DNA of 50,822 bases from Streptococcus suis YS56 (GTDB lineage: Bacteria; Bacillota; Bacilli; Lactobacillales; Streptococcaceae): contig NZ_ALMY01000003.1 in the NCBI RefSeq assembly GCF_000440115.1, positions 1 through 50,822 on the forward strand, in the 5' to 3' direction. Positions within the stretch are counted from its first letter, which is position 1, and each line of letters begins with the position of its first letter. This document shows, piece by piece, positions 34,288 through 43,107 of the stretch. The translations under genes and the position numbers were made by a program. The notes under the pieces are model-generated. The model did no database searches. It had not been told where the DNA came from and saw only the letters and a program-made list of their open reading frames with translations.

Positions 34288-35656
34288 CTGCCCCTCCTAC
34301 TTGTGCTTTAACAGCTGCAATCAGCCGTTCTTGTTGTGCATCTTTGTTTTCTAGTGCCTTGAGGATTTCCTCATCAATCGTTCCTTCAGTCACAATGTGT
34401 TGGATAACGACAGTCTCAGCCTCCTGACCTTGTCGCCACAGACGAGCATTTGTTTGTTGGTATAGTTCCAAGGACCAGGTTAATCCAAACCAGACCAAGT
34501 GGTGACCGCCTTTTTGAAGGTTCAACCCATGACCAGCTCCAGCTGGATGAAGTAAGCCAACTGGGACATTTCCCTTGTTCCACTCACGAATATCTTCTTC
34601 TGTTTTCAGTACCCTACTCTTTACCTTGAGTTTTTCTAAACGACCAATAATCCGAGCTAAATCATGTTTGAACCAATAGGCTACTAAGACAGGTTCTCCA
34701 TTTGCGGATTCGAGGATATCTTCAAGGGCGTCTAATTTCTGTTCATGTAATGCCACAACCGTATGATCATCAGAATATACGGCTCCATTGGACAACTGAA
34801 CTAACTTGTTCGTCAGGCTTGCAGCATTTGCGGCAGTAACTTCTAATCCATCCAACTCAGACAATACATACTCTTTCTTAAACTGAATGTATTTTTCTTT
34901 TTCCTTTTCTGTCATACGCACCAGTTTCTTGGTTGAAATCAAATCAGGCATATCCAGATAGTCTAAGGCTTTCATGGAAATGGTAATATCACTAATCTTG
35001 TCTTGAATTTGACACTCCGCATAGTCCATGGGGATGTACTCATAGACGATGTTACCGTTACGACGACCTTCTTCAAAGTAACGACTACGAAACTCACCGA
35101 TAAAGCGACCAAGACGTTCTCCTCCGTCAATGACTTTAAACTCTGCGAACAAGTCCATTAGTCCATTTGAGCTTGGAGTTCCTGTCAAACCAACGATACG
35201 TTTCATGTAAGGTCGCATAGCCATGAAGGCTTTGAAACGTTTAGACTGCCAAGACTTGAAAGAACTCAATTCATCGATCACTACCATATCCCACTTGAAA
35301 TAGGGACTACATTGTTCCACCAACCAAGGAAGGTTTTCACGATTGACAATATAGATATCCGCATCTTTCTGGAGAGCTACTTTTCGTTGCTTGGGAGTTC
35401 CCACAATTTTCGAATACCGTAAGTGACGTAACTCTGCCCATTGCTCAATCTCGTCACTCCAAACAGTATTTGCGACTCGAAGTGGAGCAATAACCAAAAC
35501 CTTTGTAACCTCAAATCGGTCAAACATCAATTCATTCACAGCGGATAAAGTCGTAGCCGTTTTCCCCATCCCCATGTCTAAGATGACTGCTGCATTTGGG
35601 TGACCTATGATGAAGTCCTTGGCGACTACTTGATAGTTATGTAATGTCAATTTCAT
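34280..35656 (-). CDS. SNF2-family helicase/ATPase
   Basis: The protein has 458 residues with motif I LDMGMGKT (residues 26-33), motif II VIDELSSFK, motif III LTGTPSSNG and the C-terminal motif VI (QTNARLWRQGQ). It is an ATP-driven double-strand DNA translocase, shorter than chromatin remodellers. The VRR-NUC gene overlaps just upstream. The two are a common pair in phages and probably process replication or recombination forks. Confidence 0.88.
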   Translation of the reverse strand: MKLTLHNYQVVAKDFIIGHPNAAVILDMGMGKTATTLSAVNELMFDRFEVTKVLVIAPLRVANTVWSDEIEQWAELRHLRYSKIVGTPKQRKVALQKDADIYIVNRENLPWLVEQCSPYFKWDMVVIDELSSFKSWQSKRFKAFMAMRPYMKRIVGLTGTPSSNGLMDLFAEFKVIDGGERLGRFIGEFRSRYFEEGRRNGNIVYEYIPMDYAECQIQDKISDITISMKALDYLDMPDLISTKKLVRMTEKEKEKYIQFKKEYVLSELDGLEVTAANAASLTNKLVQLSNGAVYSDDHTVVALHEQKLDALEDILESANGEPVLVAYWFKHDLARIIGRLEKLKVKSRVLKTEEDIREWNKGNVPVGLLHPAGAGHGLNLQKGGHHLVWFGLTWSLELYQQTNARLWRQGQEAETVVIQHIVTEGTIDEEILKALENKDAQQERLIAAVKAQVGGADG

Positions 35657-35918
35657 CTAGCACTTCTCCAATCATCTCAATGTGGTCAATCACATAAACC
35701 TTGAAACCTAACCGCTCGAACAGTTTATGCCTTGACACTTGCAACATCCTTGGCTTTTGGTCAGGAGCTTTAACTTCCACCAAGCCAAACTTGCCATTGG
35801 GTAAAAACACCAAGCGATCTGGCATACCAGAAAAAGATGGTGATACCCACTTAGGACAAATCCCTCCTCGAGCTTTCACAGACCTCACCAATGCTTGCTC
35901 AACGTACTTTTCTCTCAT
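35637..35918 (-). CDS. VRR-NUC domain nuclease
   Basis: The protein has 93 residues from the ATG at 35918 (AAAGGA upstream). It is a minimal VRR-NUC fold: GMPDRLVF with the catalytic Asp, then GLVEVKAPDQK (E-x-K). This family resolves branched DNA, as a stand-alone Holliday-junction-type nuclease in phages. The 20-bp overlap with the SNF2 gene supports a working pair. Confidence 0.88.
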   Translation of the reverse strand: MREKYVEQALVRSVKARGGICPKWVSPSFSGMPDRLVFLPNGKFGLVEVKAPDQKPRMLQVSRHKLFERLGFKVYVIDHIEMIGEVLDEIDIT

Positions 35919-36202
35919 CGTTCTAAATCCTTTCGTCAAATTGAAGTGTGTAGGTCTAGTGCAGTCAAATCCAAAACTCCTCTTATAGGCTTTTTTTATA
36001 GTAATTTTTGCTTATAGGATAGTTTTAGAAAAGACCATAATAGACCTACACAAAATCAAAAAATGTTACTCATGTTGGTCGTTTTAAGCATTTATCTGAA
36101 ACCTCATTCAAAATAAGTTCCAACCATTCAGTCAACGACCTACACACCTAAAATAGTCCATCACCTCTCTTGTGGAGGTAAGGTGGCTAAAAATGTTGGT
36201 CA
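35919..36202 (-). other. Gene-free region with three GACCTACACA motifs; possible origin or operator
   Basis: Between the primase and the VRR-NUC gene, TGTGTAGGTCTA (35947-35958) is the exact inverse of TAGACCTACACA (36041-36052). A third GACCTACACA lies at 36137-36146, and ATGTTGGTC occurs twice. The stretch is A/T-rich with no ORF. Motif repetition beside a primase-helicase gene suggests a replication origin or a regulator site. Confidence 0.4.
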
Positions 36203-38488
36203 TTAATCTAAGAAATCATAGCCATCATCAACCAATTTCAAACCAAGAATGAGATTCCCTTTACTTGTCCGTTTTCGTTTAAAACCTGCCTGATCAAGAG
36301 CAGAATAAAAATCGGTCGTACTGCGTGTATACTCCATGTTTTTGGCGCAATAGGCACGATACTGACTGTATAGTTCTCCTGATCTTTCTGTCAACTGATC
36401 ACCAACTTGACAACAGTCACTAAGGAAGTGTCCTAACCAATCATTGGCCTCACGATAGGCTTTGACGGAAGATGATACCGCAGTTGGTACTTTTGTTTTA
36501 AAGTTCGCTTTGATGGCTTTTTCTGCACCTTCGATAATCCAAGACAAAATTGCTGGTGCCGCATTGTCATACAAATGGTCCGCAAAGTTTTTGATGTCAG
36601 AGCGACCAGTGATTTTGGCATTAAATGGGATAACAAGCAAACGTCGCCAAGTTCCATCATCGTTCGCCCCTACTTTGGGTAGATGGTTTGTGTAAAGAAC
36701 CAGCGTGTGTGATGGCACGAAGTGAAATGGGTCCTTGTACTTTTTCTCCGCTTGGATTTCATCTGTTGAGGTAATTTGCTTAACAACAGCTGTATTGAGT
36801 CGCATCCCCTCGGCCATTTCAGAAGCAATGACCAGACGTTTCCCTTTAAGCTCAGCAAGCTCAGGGCTGACATTTCGCTTGTTTGACATGGTTAAAGCAT
36901 CCGCAGATAATTTACCTGAATAGCTCCCTAGCACACGAGCGATGGTGTTCCAAAAAGTAGACTTGCCGTTCGCTCCGCCTCCATAGGCAATAATCATGTG
37001 TTCCTGATAGACCTTCCCAATAGCTGCCATACCAATAATTTCTTGAACATAATCAATTAATTCTTGGTCATTACAGAAAAAAGTAGCTAAAGTTTCCTGC
37101 CATAATCCCATTCCCTGATCACTAGGAGAGACTGCTGTCATTTTAGTTATATAATCTTCAGGATTGTGTTCTTGTGACCCATTTATTCCTTTTCGTAAAT
37201 CATAGGTAGCCTCTGGGGTATTGAGTAATAAGTCATCACTATCTAGTTCTGATAATTCTACTGAAAGCATTGGCTTAGCTGTGTTATATACAGCCATCAA
37301 ATTCTTATAGTCACGATGTTTCATAACAAATTTATGGAACTCTTTAGAAGCAAGATAGGCTTTTAAATATTTCAATTGAAGTGGAGTTTCGACTGCATTT
37401 TCTAGACGCTTTCCTCCAGCCTTAATGGTCAATTCATCAATACCTGAAGACTGAAGTTGTTTTTCTGTAGTTTCTAAGAGTGCATTCGCTTCAGCAAGTT
37501 GTGCATCAGTAAAGTGTACAACTGCCCCTAATGCCAACTGCTTGTTCTCACGCCAATGCGTTCCATCGTAATAGAGATAATCTGTCGCATTGGTATAAGC
37601 TAGCTTATTGGCATACTCTCTAGCAAGAACTCCCGCTTCCCCAACATCCGAGTAATCATCTGGTTTTAAAGTTTCTCGATTAAACTGTTCTGGTGAAACA
37701 TAACCTTCAGAACTTTTAATGGTTTTATTGTAGAATCGCACAGCACTACCCCAGATGGAATCTAACTCTGATTTATCAAGCGGTGGCACACATTTCTTAG
37801 CTTGCTCATCAAAACCATCTCTTGCTTCGTGCGTCACACCTAACCGTTTGACAATCTTTGATGCAAATACAGACATCGTTGAATTACGACTCCCTTGCTG
37901 GATTGGTCCACTTGGAGGAGTATAGAAGTCTGCATCGAAATCTTCCTCATCATCAATAGACACAGCTTGAAACAAATCTTCATCAATAGTTAGCCATGAA
38001 TCATGCCATATAACCTGTGCATTTGGATTTCCAAAGAAGAATCTTGCCGCATCCTTGGCATGATAATCAAAAAACTTGTACTGATTACAGAGTTCTTCCT
38101 TCATAGCCACGTAGACATCTTTATCAGTTACCTCATTGATTTGGAAATAAATATGAAATTTTGGTCTTGGAGCTTTTCCTGTCTTTGCCTGCATATGACT
38201 TCGACTAGTTACCAAGGAAAAGTTATAATCCGCAAAGATTTCTTTTAATCGCTCTAAAGTTATCCACTCATCTGGATTTTCAGAGTGGTCATTATCAATA
38301 TCCATGACCAAAACGTCCGACAGAATGAAATTGGTATTTGAGCGTGTATTGTTTAAAAACAGCCCCGCCACATGGTCGAATTGCACAACAGTTTGTAGCG
38401 ATATTTCATCAGTAATAGTTACTTGATTGGGATAAACCGTGGTTGTCTGAACCCCAGTCTGTCCAGAATGAGATAAGGTAAATTGCAT
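36203..38488 (-). CDS. Primase-helicase (P4-type, D5/SF3)
   Basis: The protein has 761 residues from the ATG at 38488 (GGAGGG upstream; the longer frame has no ribosome site). The N-terminus is a primase/polymerase-like domain (VMDIDNDH with the acidic pair, then PRPKFHIYF). The middle is a D5_N region, and the SF3 helicase has Walker A GGGANGKST near residue 500 and KGKRLVIASE as Walker B region. It opens the origin and primes DNA synthesis. It starts next to the bidirectional control region. Confidence 0.9.
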   Translation of the reverse strand: MQFTLSHSGQTGVQTTTVYPNQVTITDEISLQTVVQFDHVAGLFLNNTRSNTNFILSDVLVMDIDNDHSENPDEWITLERLKEIFADYNFSLVTSRSHMQAKTGKAPRPKFHIYFQINEVTDKDVYVAMKEELCNQYKFFDYHAKDAARFFFGNPNAQVIWHDSWLTIDEDLFQAVSIDDEEDFDADFYTPPSGPIQQGSRNSTMSVFASKIVKRLGVTHEARDGFDEQAKKCVPPLDKSELDSIWGSAVRFYNKTIKSSEGYVSPEQFNRETLKPDDYSDVGEAGVLAREYANKLAYTNATDYLYYDGTHWRENKQLALGAVVHFTDAQLAEANALLETTEKQLQSSGIDELTIKAGGKRLENAVETPLQLKYLKAYLASKEFHKFVMKHRDYKNLMAVYNTAKPMLSVELSELDSDDLLLNTPEATYDLRKGINGSQEHNPEDYITKMTAVSPSDQGMGLWQETLATFFCNDQELIDYVQEIIGMAAIGKVYQEHMIIAYGGGANGKSTFWNTIARVLGSYSGKLSADALTMSNKRNVSPELAELKGKRLVIASEMAEGMRLNTAVVKQITSTDEIQAEKKYKDPFHFVPSHTLVLYTNHLPKVGANDDGTWRRLLVIPFNAKITGRSDIKNFADHLYDNAAPAILSWIIEGAEKAIKANFKTKVPTAVSSSVKAYREANDWLGHFLSDCCQVGDQLTERSGELYSQYRAYCAKNMEYTRSTTDFYSALDQAGFKRKRTSKGNLILGLKLVDDGYDFLD

Positions 38489-38776
38489 TATGTACCCTCC
38501 ATATTTTTGCAGTAATTTAGAAATATATCTTCTTAACTTACTAAGTAAGAATCTGACAAATTTTTCCACTCTTTCAGAAAAAATTATTCAAAAAAATAGA
38601 AGTTTCCTATTAAATTGCACAGGAAACTTTTTTGATATTCAAAAATTTTTTTCAAATCTAACGGAAAAACATCACTTGGTTCTACTTAGGAATGTGTAAG
38701 AGATATGTCTAAAAAAATCTCTTGCAAAGTGGAAAATTTAATAAAAACCTTACTTAGTAAGATAGGAGGACCAAAT
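38489..38776. promoter_or_regulatory. Divergent control region with cassette copies C and D
   Basis: This 288-bp region separates the leftward primase unit from the rightward replication genes. Two perfect CTTACTTAGTAAG-type inverted repeats occur: copy C (minus-strand reading, about 38533-38545) and copy D (plus strand, about 38748-38760). Both carry the upstream AGTGGAAAA(A)TTT block, pointing outwards to the two operons. In D the site is followed at once by AGGAGGA and the ATG. It is the likely main early switch. Confidence 0.6.
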
Positions 38777-38911
38777 ATGGTAAACAAACCATACATCAAA
38801 CCTGATGAAGACGTAGCTGATACCCTCATCGCTATCAGCGTCATTTCAAAACTACTCGCTCGGAAAATTATGGAGGAAGAAAACAATGAGCAAAATGAAA
38901 GAACTGAATAG
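38777..38911 (+). CDS. Small helical protein, first gene of the rightward operon
   Basis: The protein has 44 residues from the ATG at 38777, 6 nt after AGGAGGA. Acidic with one helical stretch (ADTLIAISVISKLLARKI). No family recognised. It overlaps the next gene by 26 bp. Its expression is tied to the control element just upstream, so it may be a small regulator. Confidence 0.55.
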   Translation: MVNKPYIKPDEDVADTLIAISVISKLLARKIMEEENNEQNERTE

Positions 38912-39209
38912 ACTAATTCATGATATGGAAGAAACCGCAAAGTACTACCTTCGCTTGGTGGATGAGTTCAAGAAACTCCTCACTACTGAGGATGAAACAG
39001 TTCCTGAACCAATATCACCAAAATCTGAACCACAAAAGGAAATTCAATTGGAGGATGTCCGTGCAGTCCTTGCTACAAAGGCAAAAGATGGCTTTAAGAA
39101 TGAGGTTCGTTCTCTGCTAAATGCTTACGGTGCTTCTTCTCTATCAGCTCTTGACCCTAAACACTTTGCGGCAGTCCTTGAAGAAGCTGGAGGGATTGGA
39201 AATGACTAA
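38886..39209 (+). CDS. Small phage replication-operon protein
   Basis: The protein has 107 residues with a GGAGG 9 nt before the ATG. An N-terminal coiled coil is followed by a compact C-terminal helical domain (NEVRSLLNAYGASSLSAL) resembling the subtype often misannotated as rRNA biogenesis protein rrp5 in streptococcal phages. The function is unknown. It overlaps the DUF2800 gene. Confidence 0.6.
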   Translation: MSKMKELNRLIHDMEETAKYYLRLVDEFKKLLTTEDETVPEPISPKSEPQKEIQLEDVRAVLATKAKDGFKNEVRSLLNAYGASSLSALDPKHFAAVLEEAGGIGND

Positions 39210-40323
39210 CCATGCCATTCTATCTGCTTCTGCATCACATCGATGGTTGAACTGCCCACCATCTGTTCGGTTAACAGAAAATATGCCAGATGTAACCTCT
39301 GAGTTTGCTCTTGAAGGTACTGATGCTCACGAGTTGTGTGCTTATCTAGTCGAGAAAGCTTTGGGTAGGAATGCGCGTGATCCAACTGAGGAATTGGCAT
39401 TTTATAACGATGAAATGCAGGATTGCGCTGAAGAATACCGCAACTATGTCATGGAACATGTTGAGAAAGCTAGAGGCTATTCACGTGACCCTACAGTTCT
39501 TGTCGAACAACGACTGGACTTTTCTAAGTGGGTACCTGAAGGATTTGGAACTGGAGATTGCCTAATTGTGGCAGATGGACTTCTTCAGGTTATTGATTAT
39601 AAGCACGGACTTGGTGTTCTAGTTGATGCAGACCACAACCCTCAAATGATGTGTTATGCACTTGGAGCACTTGAGATGTTTGATGGACTTTATGATTTCG
39701 ATAAAGTTACCATGACAATCTTTCAACCACGAAAACATAACATTTCTACCTTTGAGATGGAAAAGACAGAGCTGCTTGAATGGGCAGAAAACAAACTCGC
39801 TCCAAAAGCTGAACTTGCATTCAAGGGTGAGGGGGATATGCAGTCTGGTAAACACTGCCAATTCTGTAAACTCAAGAATGTCTGTCGCAAACGTGCTGAG
39901 GATAATTTGGCACTAGCCAAGATGGAGTTTGCGAATCCAGCTACCCTTGATAACGAGGACATTGCAGAGATTTTGCCTAAACTAGATCTGTTGATTTCAT
40001 GGGCAAACGACGTCAAAGCTTATGCATTAAATCAAGCCACAGATGGACACCCAATCCCAGGATACAAACTGGTTGAAGGTCGCTCTGTTCGTAAATTCTC
40101 AGATGAGTCAGCCGTTAGCCAAGCAGTGATTGAAGCAGGCTATGACCCTTATGAGAAGAAACTGCTCACTATCACTGCCATGACTAAGTTACTTGGCAAG
40201 AAAACTTTTAACGACCTACTTGGTGGTCTCGTAATAAAACCAAGTGGTAAACCAACACTCGTTCCAATTGACGACAGCCGTCAAGAGATGAACCTAGCAA
40301 AAAATGAATTTAAAGAGGATTAA
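39202..40323 (+). CDS. DUF2800 protein (RecB/Cas4-like nuclease)
   Basis: The protein has 373 residues from the ATG at 39202 (GGAGGG upstream). HRWLNCPPS start, EGTDAHELC, GTGDCLIVADGLLQVIDYKHG (PD-(D/E)xK core) and CQFCKLKNVCR (cysteine cluster, perhaps iron-sulphur) identify DUF2800. It likely trims DNA ends during replication or recombination. It is next to the DUF2815 and polymerase genes, a stable phage trio. Confidence 0.85.
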   Translation: MTNHAILSASASHRWLNCPPSVRLTENMPDVTSEFALEGTDAHELCAYLVEKALGRNARDPTEELAFYNDEMQDCAEEYRNYVMEHVEKARGYSRDPTVLVEQRLDFSKWVPEGFGTGDCLIVADGLLQVIDYKHGLGVLVDADHNPQMMCYALGALEMFDGLYDFDKVTMTIFQPRKHNISTFEMEKTELLEWAENKLAPKAELAFKGEGDMQSGKHCQFCKLKNVCRKRAEDNLALAKMEFANPATLDNEDIAEILPKLDLLISWANDVKAYALNQATDGHPIPGYKLVEGRSVRKFSDESAVSQAVIEAGYDPYEKKLLTITAMTKLLGKKTFNDLLGGLVIKPSGKPTLVPIDDSRQEMNLAKNEFKED

Positions 40324-40327
40324 CTAT

Positions 40328-40876
40328 ATGACAACTAAAGTAATTACAGGACCAAACACTCGCTTCAGCTACTTAAATGCCAATGAGCCGAAGTCAATTA
40401 ACGGTAGCACTCCCAAGTACAGTGCCTCACTCATCATCCCAAAAGAGGATACCGTCACCATTAACAAAATCAAGGCTGCTATTGAGCAAGCTTACAAAGA
40501 AGGTGAGTCAAAACTCAAAGGCAATGGCAAATCTGTACCTGCATTATCTACTCTAAAAACTCCACTTCGTGATGGTGACCTTGAACGCCCTGATGATGAA
40601 GCATACAAAAATTCTTACTTCGTAAATGCTAACTCTCCGCATAAACCTGGTGTGGTTGATGGCAATCGTCAAGAAATTATTGATACTTCAGAATTGTACT
40701 CTGGTATCTATGGTCGTGCTTCTATTACCTTCTATGCTTTCAATTCTAACGGCAACAAAGGTATTGCTTGCGGTTTGAATAACTTGCAAAAATTGCGTGA
40801 TGGTGAACCCCTTGGTGGACGCACTCGTGCCGAGGATGATTTTGCGACAGAAGATGATGATGACTTTTTGAACTAG
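40328..40876 (+). CDS. DUF2815 single-strand-binding-like protein
   Basis: The protein has 182 residues from the ATG at 40328. It belongs to DUF2815: TGPNTRFSYLNANEPK start, YSASLIIPKED, ASITFYAFNSNGNKG and an acidic tail (EDDDDF). The fold and tail resemble single-strand DNA-binding proteins of T7 gp2.5 type. It is placed between the nuclease and the polymerase, fitting a replication role. Confidence 0.8.
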   Translation: MTTKVITGPNTRFSYLNANEPKSINGSTPKYSASLIIPKEDTVTINKIKAAIEQAYKEGESKLKGNGKSVPALSTLKTPLRDGDLERPDDEAYKNSYFVNANSPHKPGVVDGNRQEIIDTSELYSGIYGRASITFYAFNSNGNKGIACGLNNLQKLRDGEPLGGRTRAEDDFATEDDDDFLN

Positions 40877-40894
40877 AAATGGAGATTTAGATTG

Positions 40895-41062
40895 ATGATG
40901 TATACTATTTTAACTTGTACTATTATGGGCCTCTGGGTGCTTATCGGACTATACTTCGGGTATATGACCATTAGAGATGATATTCGAAATGAAATGGAAC
41001 GAAAGGCAAAGCAAAATAAAGAAAAACTTAGCCAAACACCACTCAGTCGAAAAAACAGATAG
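40895..41062 (+). CDS. Small single-pass membrane protein
   Basis: The protein has 55 residues (ATG 40895, TAG 41060), with GGAGAT upstream. A hydrophobic segment fills residues 4-25 (ILTCTIMGLWVLIGLYFGYM), then a strongly basic/acidic cytoplasmic tail. No family recognised. It is co-transcribed with the replication genes. Many such small membrane proteins tether phage replication to the membrane or act in exclusion; that is speculation here. Confidence 0.55.
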   Translation: MMYTILTCTIMGLWVLIGLYFGYMTIRDDIRNEMERKAKQNKEKLSQTPLSRKNR

Positions 41063-41110
41063 AACTTTAGGTGGCAGTACTTCTGTCACCTTTTTCAGAA
41101 AGGACAAACT

Positions 41111-43066
41111 ATGCCGATTAAAGAACTTAGCATCGACATTGAAACCTATTGCGAAATTGACCTACGAAAATCTGGTGTTTATCGCTATGCGGAAGATGAC
41201 AGTTTTGAACTCCTTTTGTTTGCAGTATCTGTCAATAATGGACCAGTGACTGTTTACGACTTAAGTAAGGAGAAGTTACCGCAAGATATTCTTGAAGCTT
41301 TAGTAGATGATAGAGTCATCAAATGGGCATTCAACGCTTCATTTGAGCGAGTTTGTCTATCAAACTGGCTCAAGAAACATCATCCCGAATTGCTATCATT
41401 TGGATTTTTATCTCCAGTTTCATGGAGATGTAGCATGATTTGGTCCGCTTATTTAGGACTTCCCCTCTCCCTTGAAGGAGTTGGAACAGTTCTCAAACTC
41501 AAAGACCAAAAGATGAGAGAGGGTGCTGACCTCATTCGCTACTTCTGCGTACCTTGTAAGCCTACCAAAGTCAATGGAGGGCGAGTTCGCAACTTTCCTC
41601 ATCACGCGCCTGACAAATGGTCCATCTTTATCAATTACAACAGACGTGATGTTGAGGTCGAATTGGCCATCAAGGAACGACTGAAAAACTTCCCAGTACC
41701 TGATTTTGTTTGGGATGAGTACCTCCAGGATCAGATTATCAATGACCGTGGTATTGGCATAGATGTTGATTTTGTCAAAGCAGCAATCAAAATTGATGCA
41801 AAGAGCAAAGCCAAAATTCAAGACGAGTTAAAAGCATTAACTGGCCTTGAAAATCCCAACTCTGTTCTTCAGATGATCGACTGGCTACGTGAACACGGAG
41901 TGACCACCGATTCACTGGATAAAAAAGCTGTGAAAGAACTCCTCAAAACAGTCGATGATAAAACAGCAAAAGTCCTCAAACTTCGGCAGCAAGCAGCCAA
42001 ATCAAGTGTGTCTAAATACCAGGCCATGATGAATTGTGTTTGTAAGGACGGTCGAGCAAGGGGAATGTTTCAATTTTACGGAGCTAACCGTACAGGTCGA
42101 TGGGCTGGTCGTTTGGTGCAACTTCAGAATCTACCTCAGAACCACCTTCCTGACCTTGAGGAAGCGAGAGAACTTTTCAGAACCGGTAACTTAGAAGCTA
42201 CTGATATCCTCTACGATACTCAGGATACCTTATCGCAACTAATACGAACTGCTTTCGTTCCAAGTGAAAGAAAAAAATTCATTGTTTGCGACTTTTCGGC
42301 TATCGAAGCTCGTGTACTGTCCCACCTGGCAGGAGAGAGATGGCGCAGTAAAGTATTTGAAGATGGTAAGGATATCTACTGCATGTCAGCCTCACAGATG
42401 TTTGGAGTTCCAGTTGAAAAGCATGGACAAAATTCTGAATTGAGACAAAAAGGGAAAATTGCAGAACTTGCTTGCGGCTACGGTGGTTCTGTTGGTGCAT
42501 TGAAAGCCATGGGGGCCATTGATATGGGACTAACTGAGGACGAACTCCAACCACTTGTTAACTCATGGCGACAAGCAAATCCAAATATCGTTCTCTTCTG
42601 GTGGGATGTCGATAATGCTGTAAAGACTGCTGTAAAGGAACTAATTCCAACATCAACTCACGGTATTCAATTTGAAGTTAAAAGTGGCATATTGTTCATC
42701 ACCCTTCCTTCTGGTCGCAAACTAGCGTATATCAAGCCAAGAATTGGCGAAAACCAGTTCGGTGGAGAGTCCGTCACTTACGAAGGAACTGGAACTGCTA
42801 AACGTTGGGAACGACTCGAAAGTTATGGTCCAAAATTTGTAGAAAACATTGTACAAGCTATCAGCCGTGACATTCTTGCTTTCTCTTTGAAACAACTGAA
42901 AGAGTTTAAAATTGTAGGCCATGTCCACGATGAAGTAATAATCGAATGTCCAATGGAACAAAAAATTGAGAAGATTGCATCATTGATGGGTAATGCACCA
43001 GACTGGATGACTGATATCAACCTTCGTGCCGATGGATACGAATGCTTATTCTATCAGAAAGATTAG
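41111..43066 (+). CDS. Family A DNA polymerase with exonuclease domain
   Basis: The protein has 651 residues. N-terminal 3'-5' exonuclease (LSIDIETYCEI, metal D-x-E), then polymerase: motif A CDFSAIEARVLSHLAG, motif B KGKIAELACGYGG, motif C GHVHDEVIIECP. It replicates phage DNA with the primase-helicase. AAAGGAC precedes the ATG. It is the last gene of the rightward operon, followed by a terminator. Confidence 0.93.
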   Translation: MPIKELSIDIETYCEIDLRKSGVYRYAEDDSFELLLFAVSVNNGPVTVYDLSKEKLPQDILEALVDDRVIKWAFNASFERVCLSNWLKKHHPELLSFGFLSPVSWRCSMIWSAYLGLPLSLEGVGTVLKLKDQKMREGADLIRYFCVPCKPTKVNGGRVRNFPHHAPDKWSIFINYNRRDVEVELAIKERLKNFPVPDFVWDEYLQDQIINDRGIGIDVDFVKAAIKIDAKSKAKIQDELKALTGLENPNSVLQMIDWLREHGVTTDSLDKKAVKELLKTVDDKTAKVLKLRQQAAKSSVSKYQAMMNCVCKDGRARGMFQFYGANRTGRWAGRLVQLQNLPQNHLPDLEEARELFRTGNLEATDILYDTQDTLSQLIRTAFVPSERKKFIVCDFSAIEARVLSHLAGERWRSKVFEDGKDIYCMSASQMFGVPVEKHGQNSELRQKGKIAELACGYGGSVGALKAMGAIDMGLTEDELQPLVNSWRQANPNIVLFWWDVDNAVKTAVKELIPTSTHGIQFEVKSGILFITLPSGRKLAYIKPRIGENQFGGESVTYEGTGTAKRWERLESYGPKFVENIVQAISRDILAFSLKQLKEFKIVGHVHDEVIIECPMEQKIEKIASLMGNAPDWMTDINLRADGYECLFYQKD

Positions 43067-43067
43067 C

Positions 43068-43105
43068 AAAAAATCGCCACCTCAGAAATTGAGATGGCGA
43101 TTTTC
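43068..43105. terminator. Bidirectional terminator after the polymerase
   Basis: AAAATCGCCACCTC and GAGATGGCGATTTT (43070-43083, 43091-43104) form a long stem with one bulge and A/T-rich flanks on both sides. It serves both converging units. Confidence 0.85.
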
Positions 43106-43107
43106 AA

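Noticed and set aside
38686..38940. 84-residue minus-strand ORF with hydrophobic content
   Set aside because: It is antisense to the start of the rightward replication operon and lacks a ribosome site.
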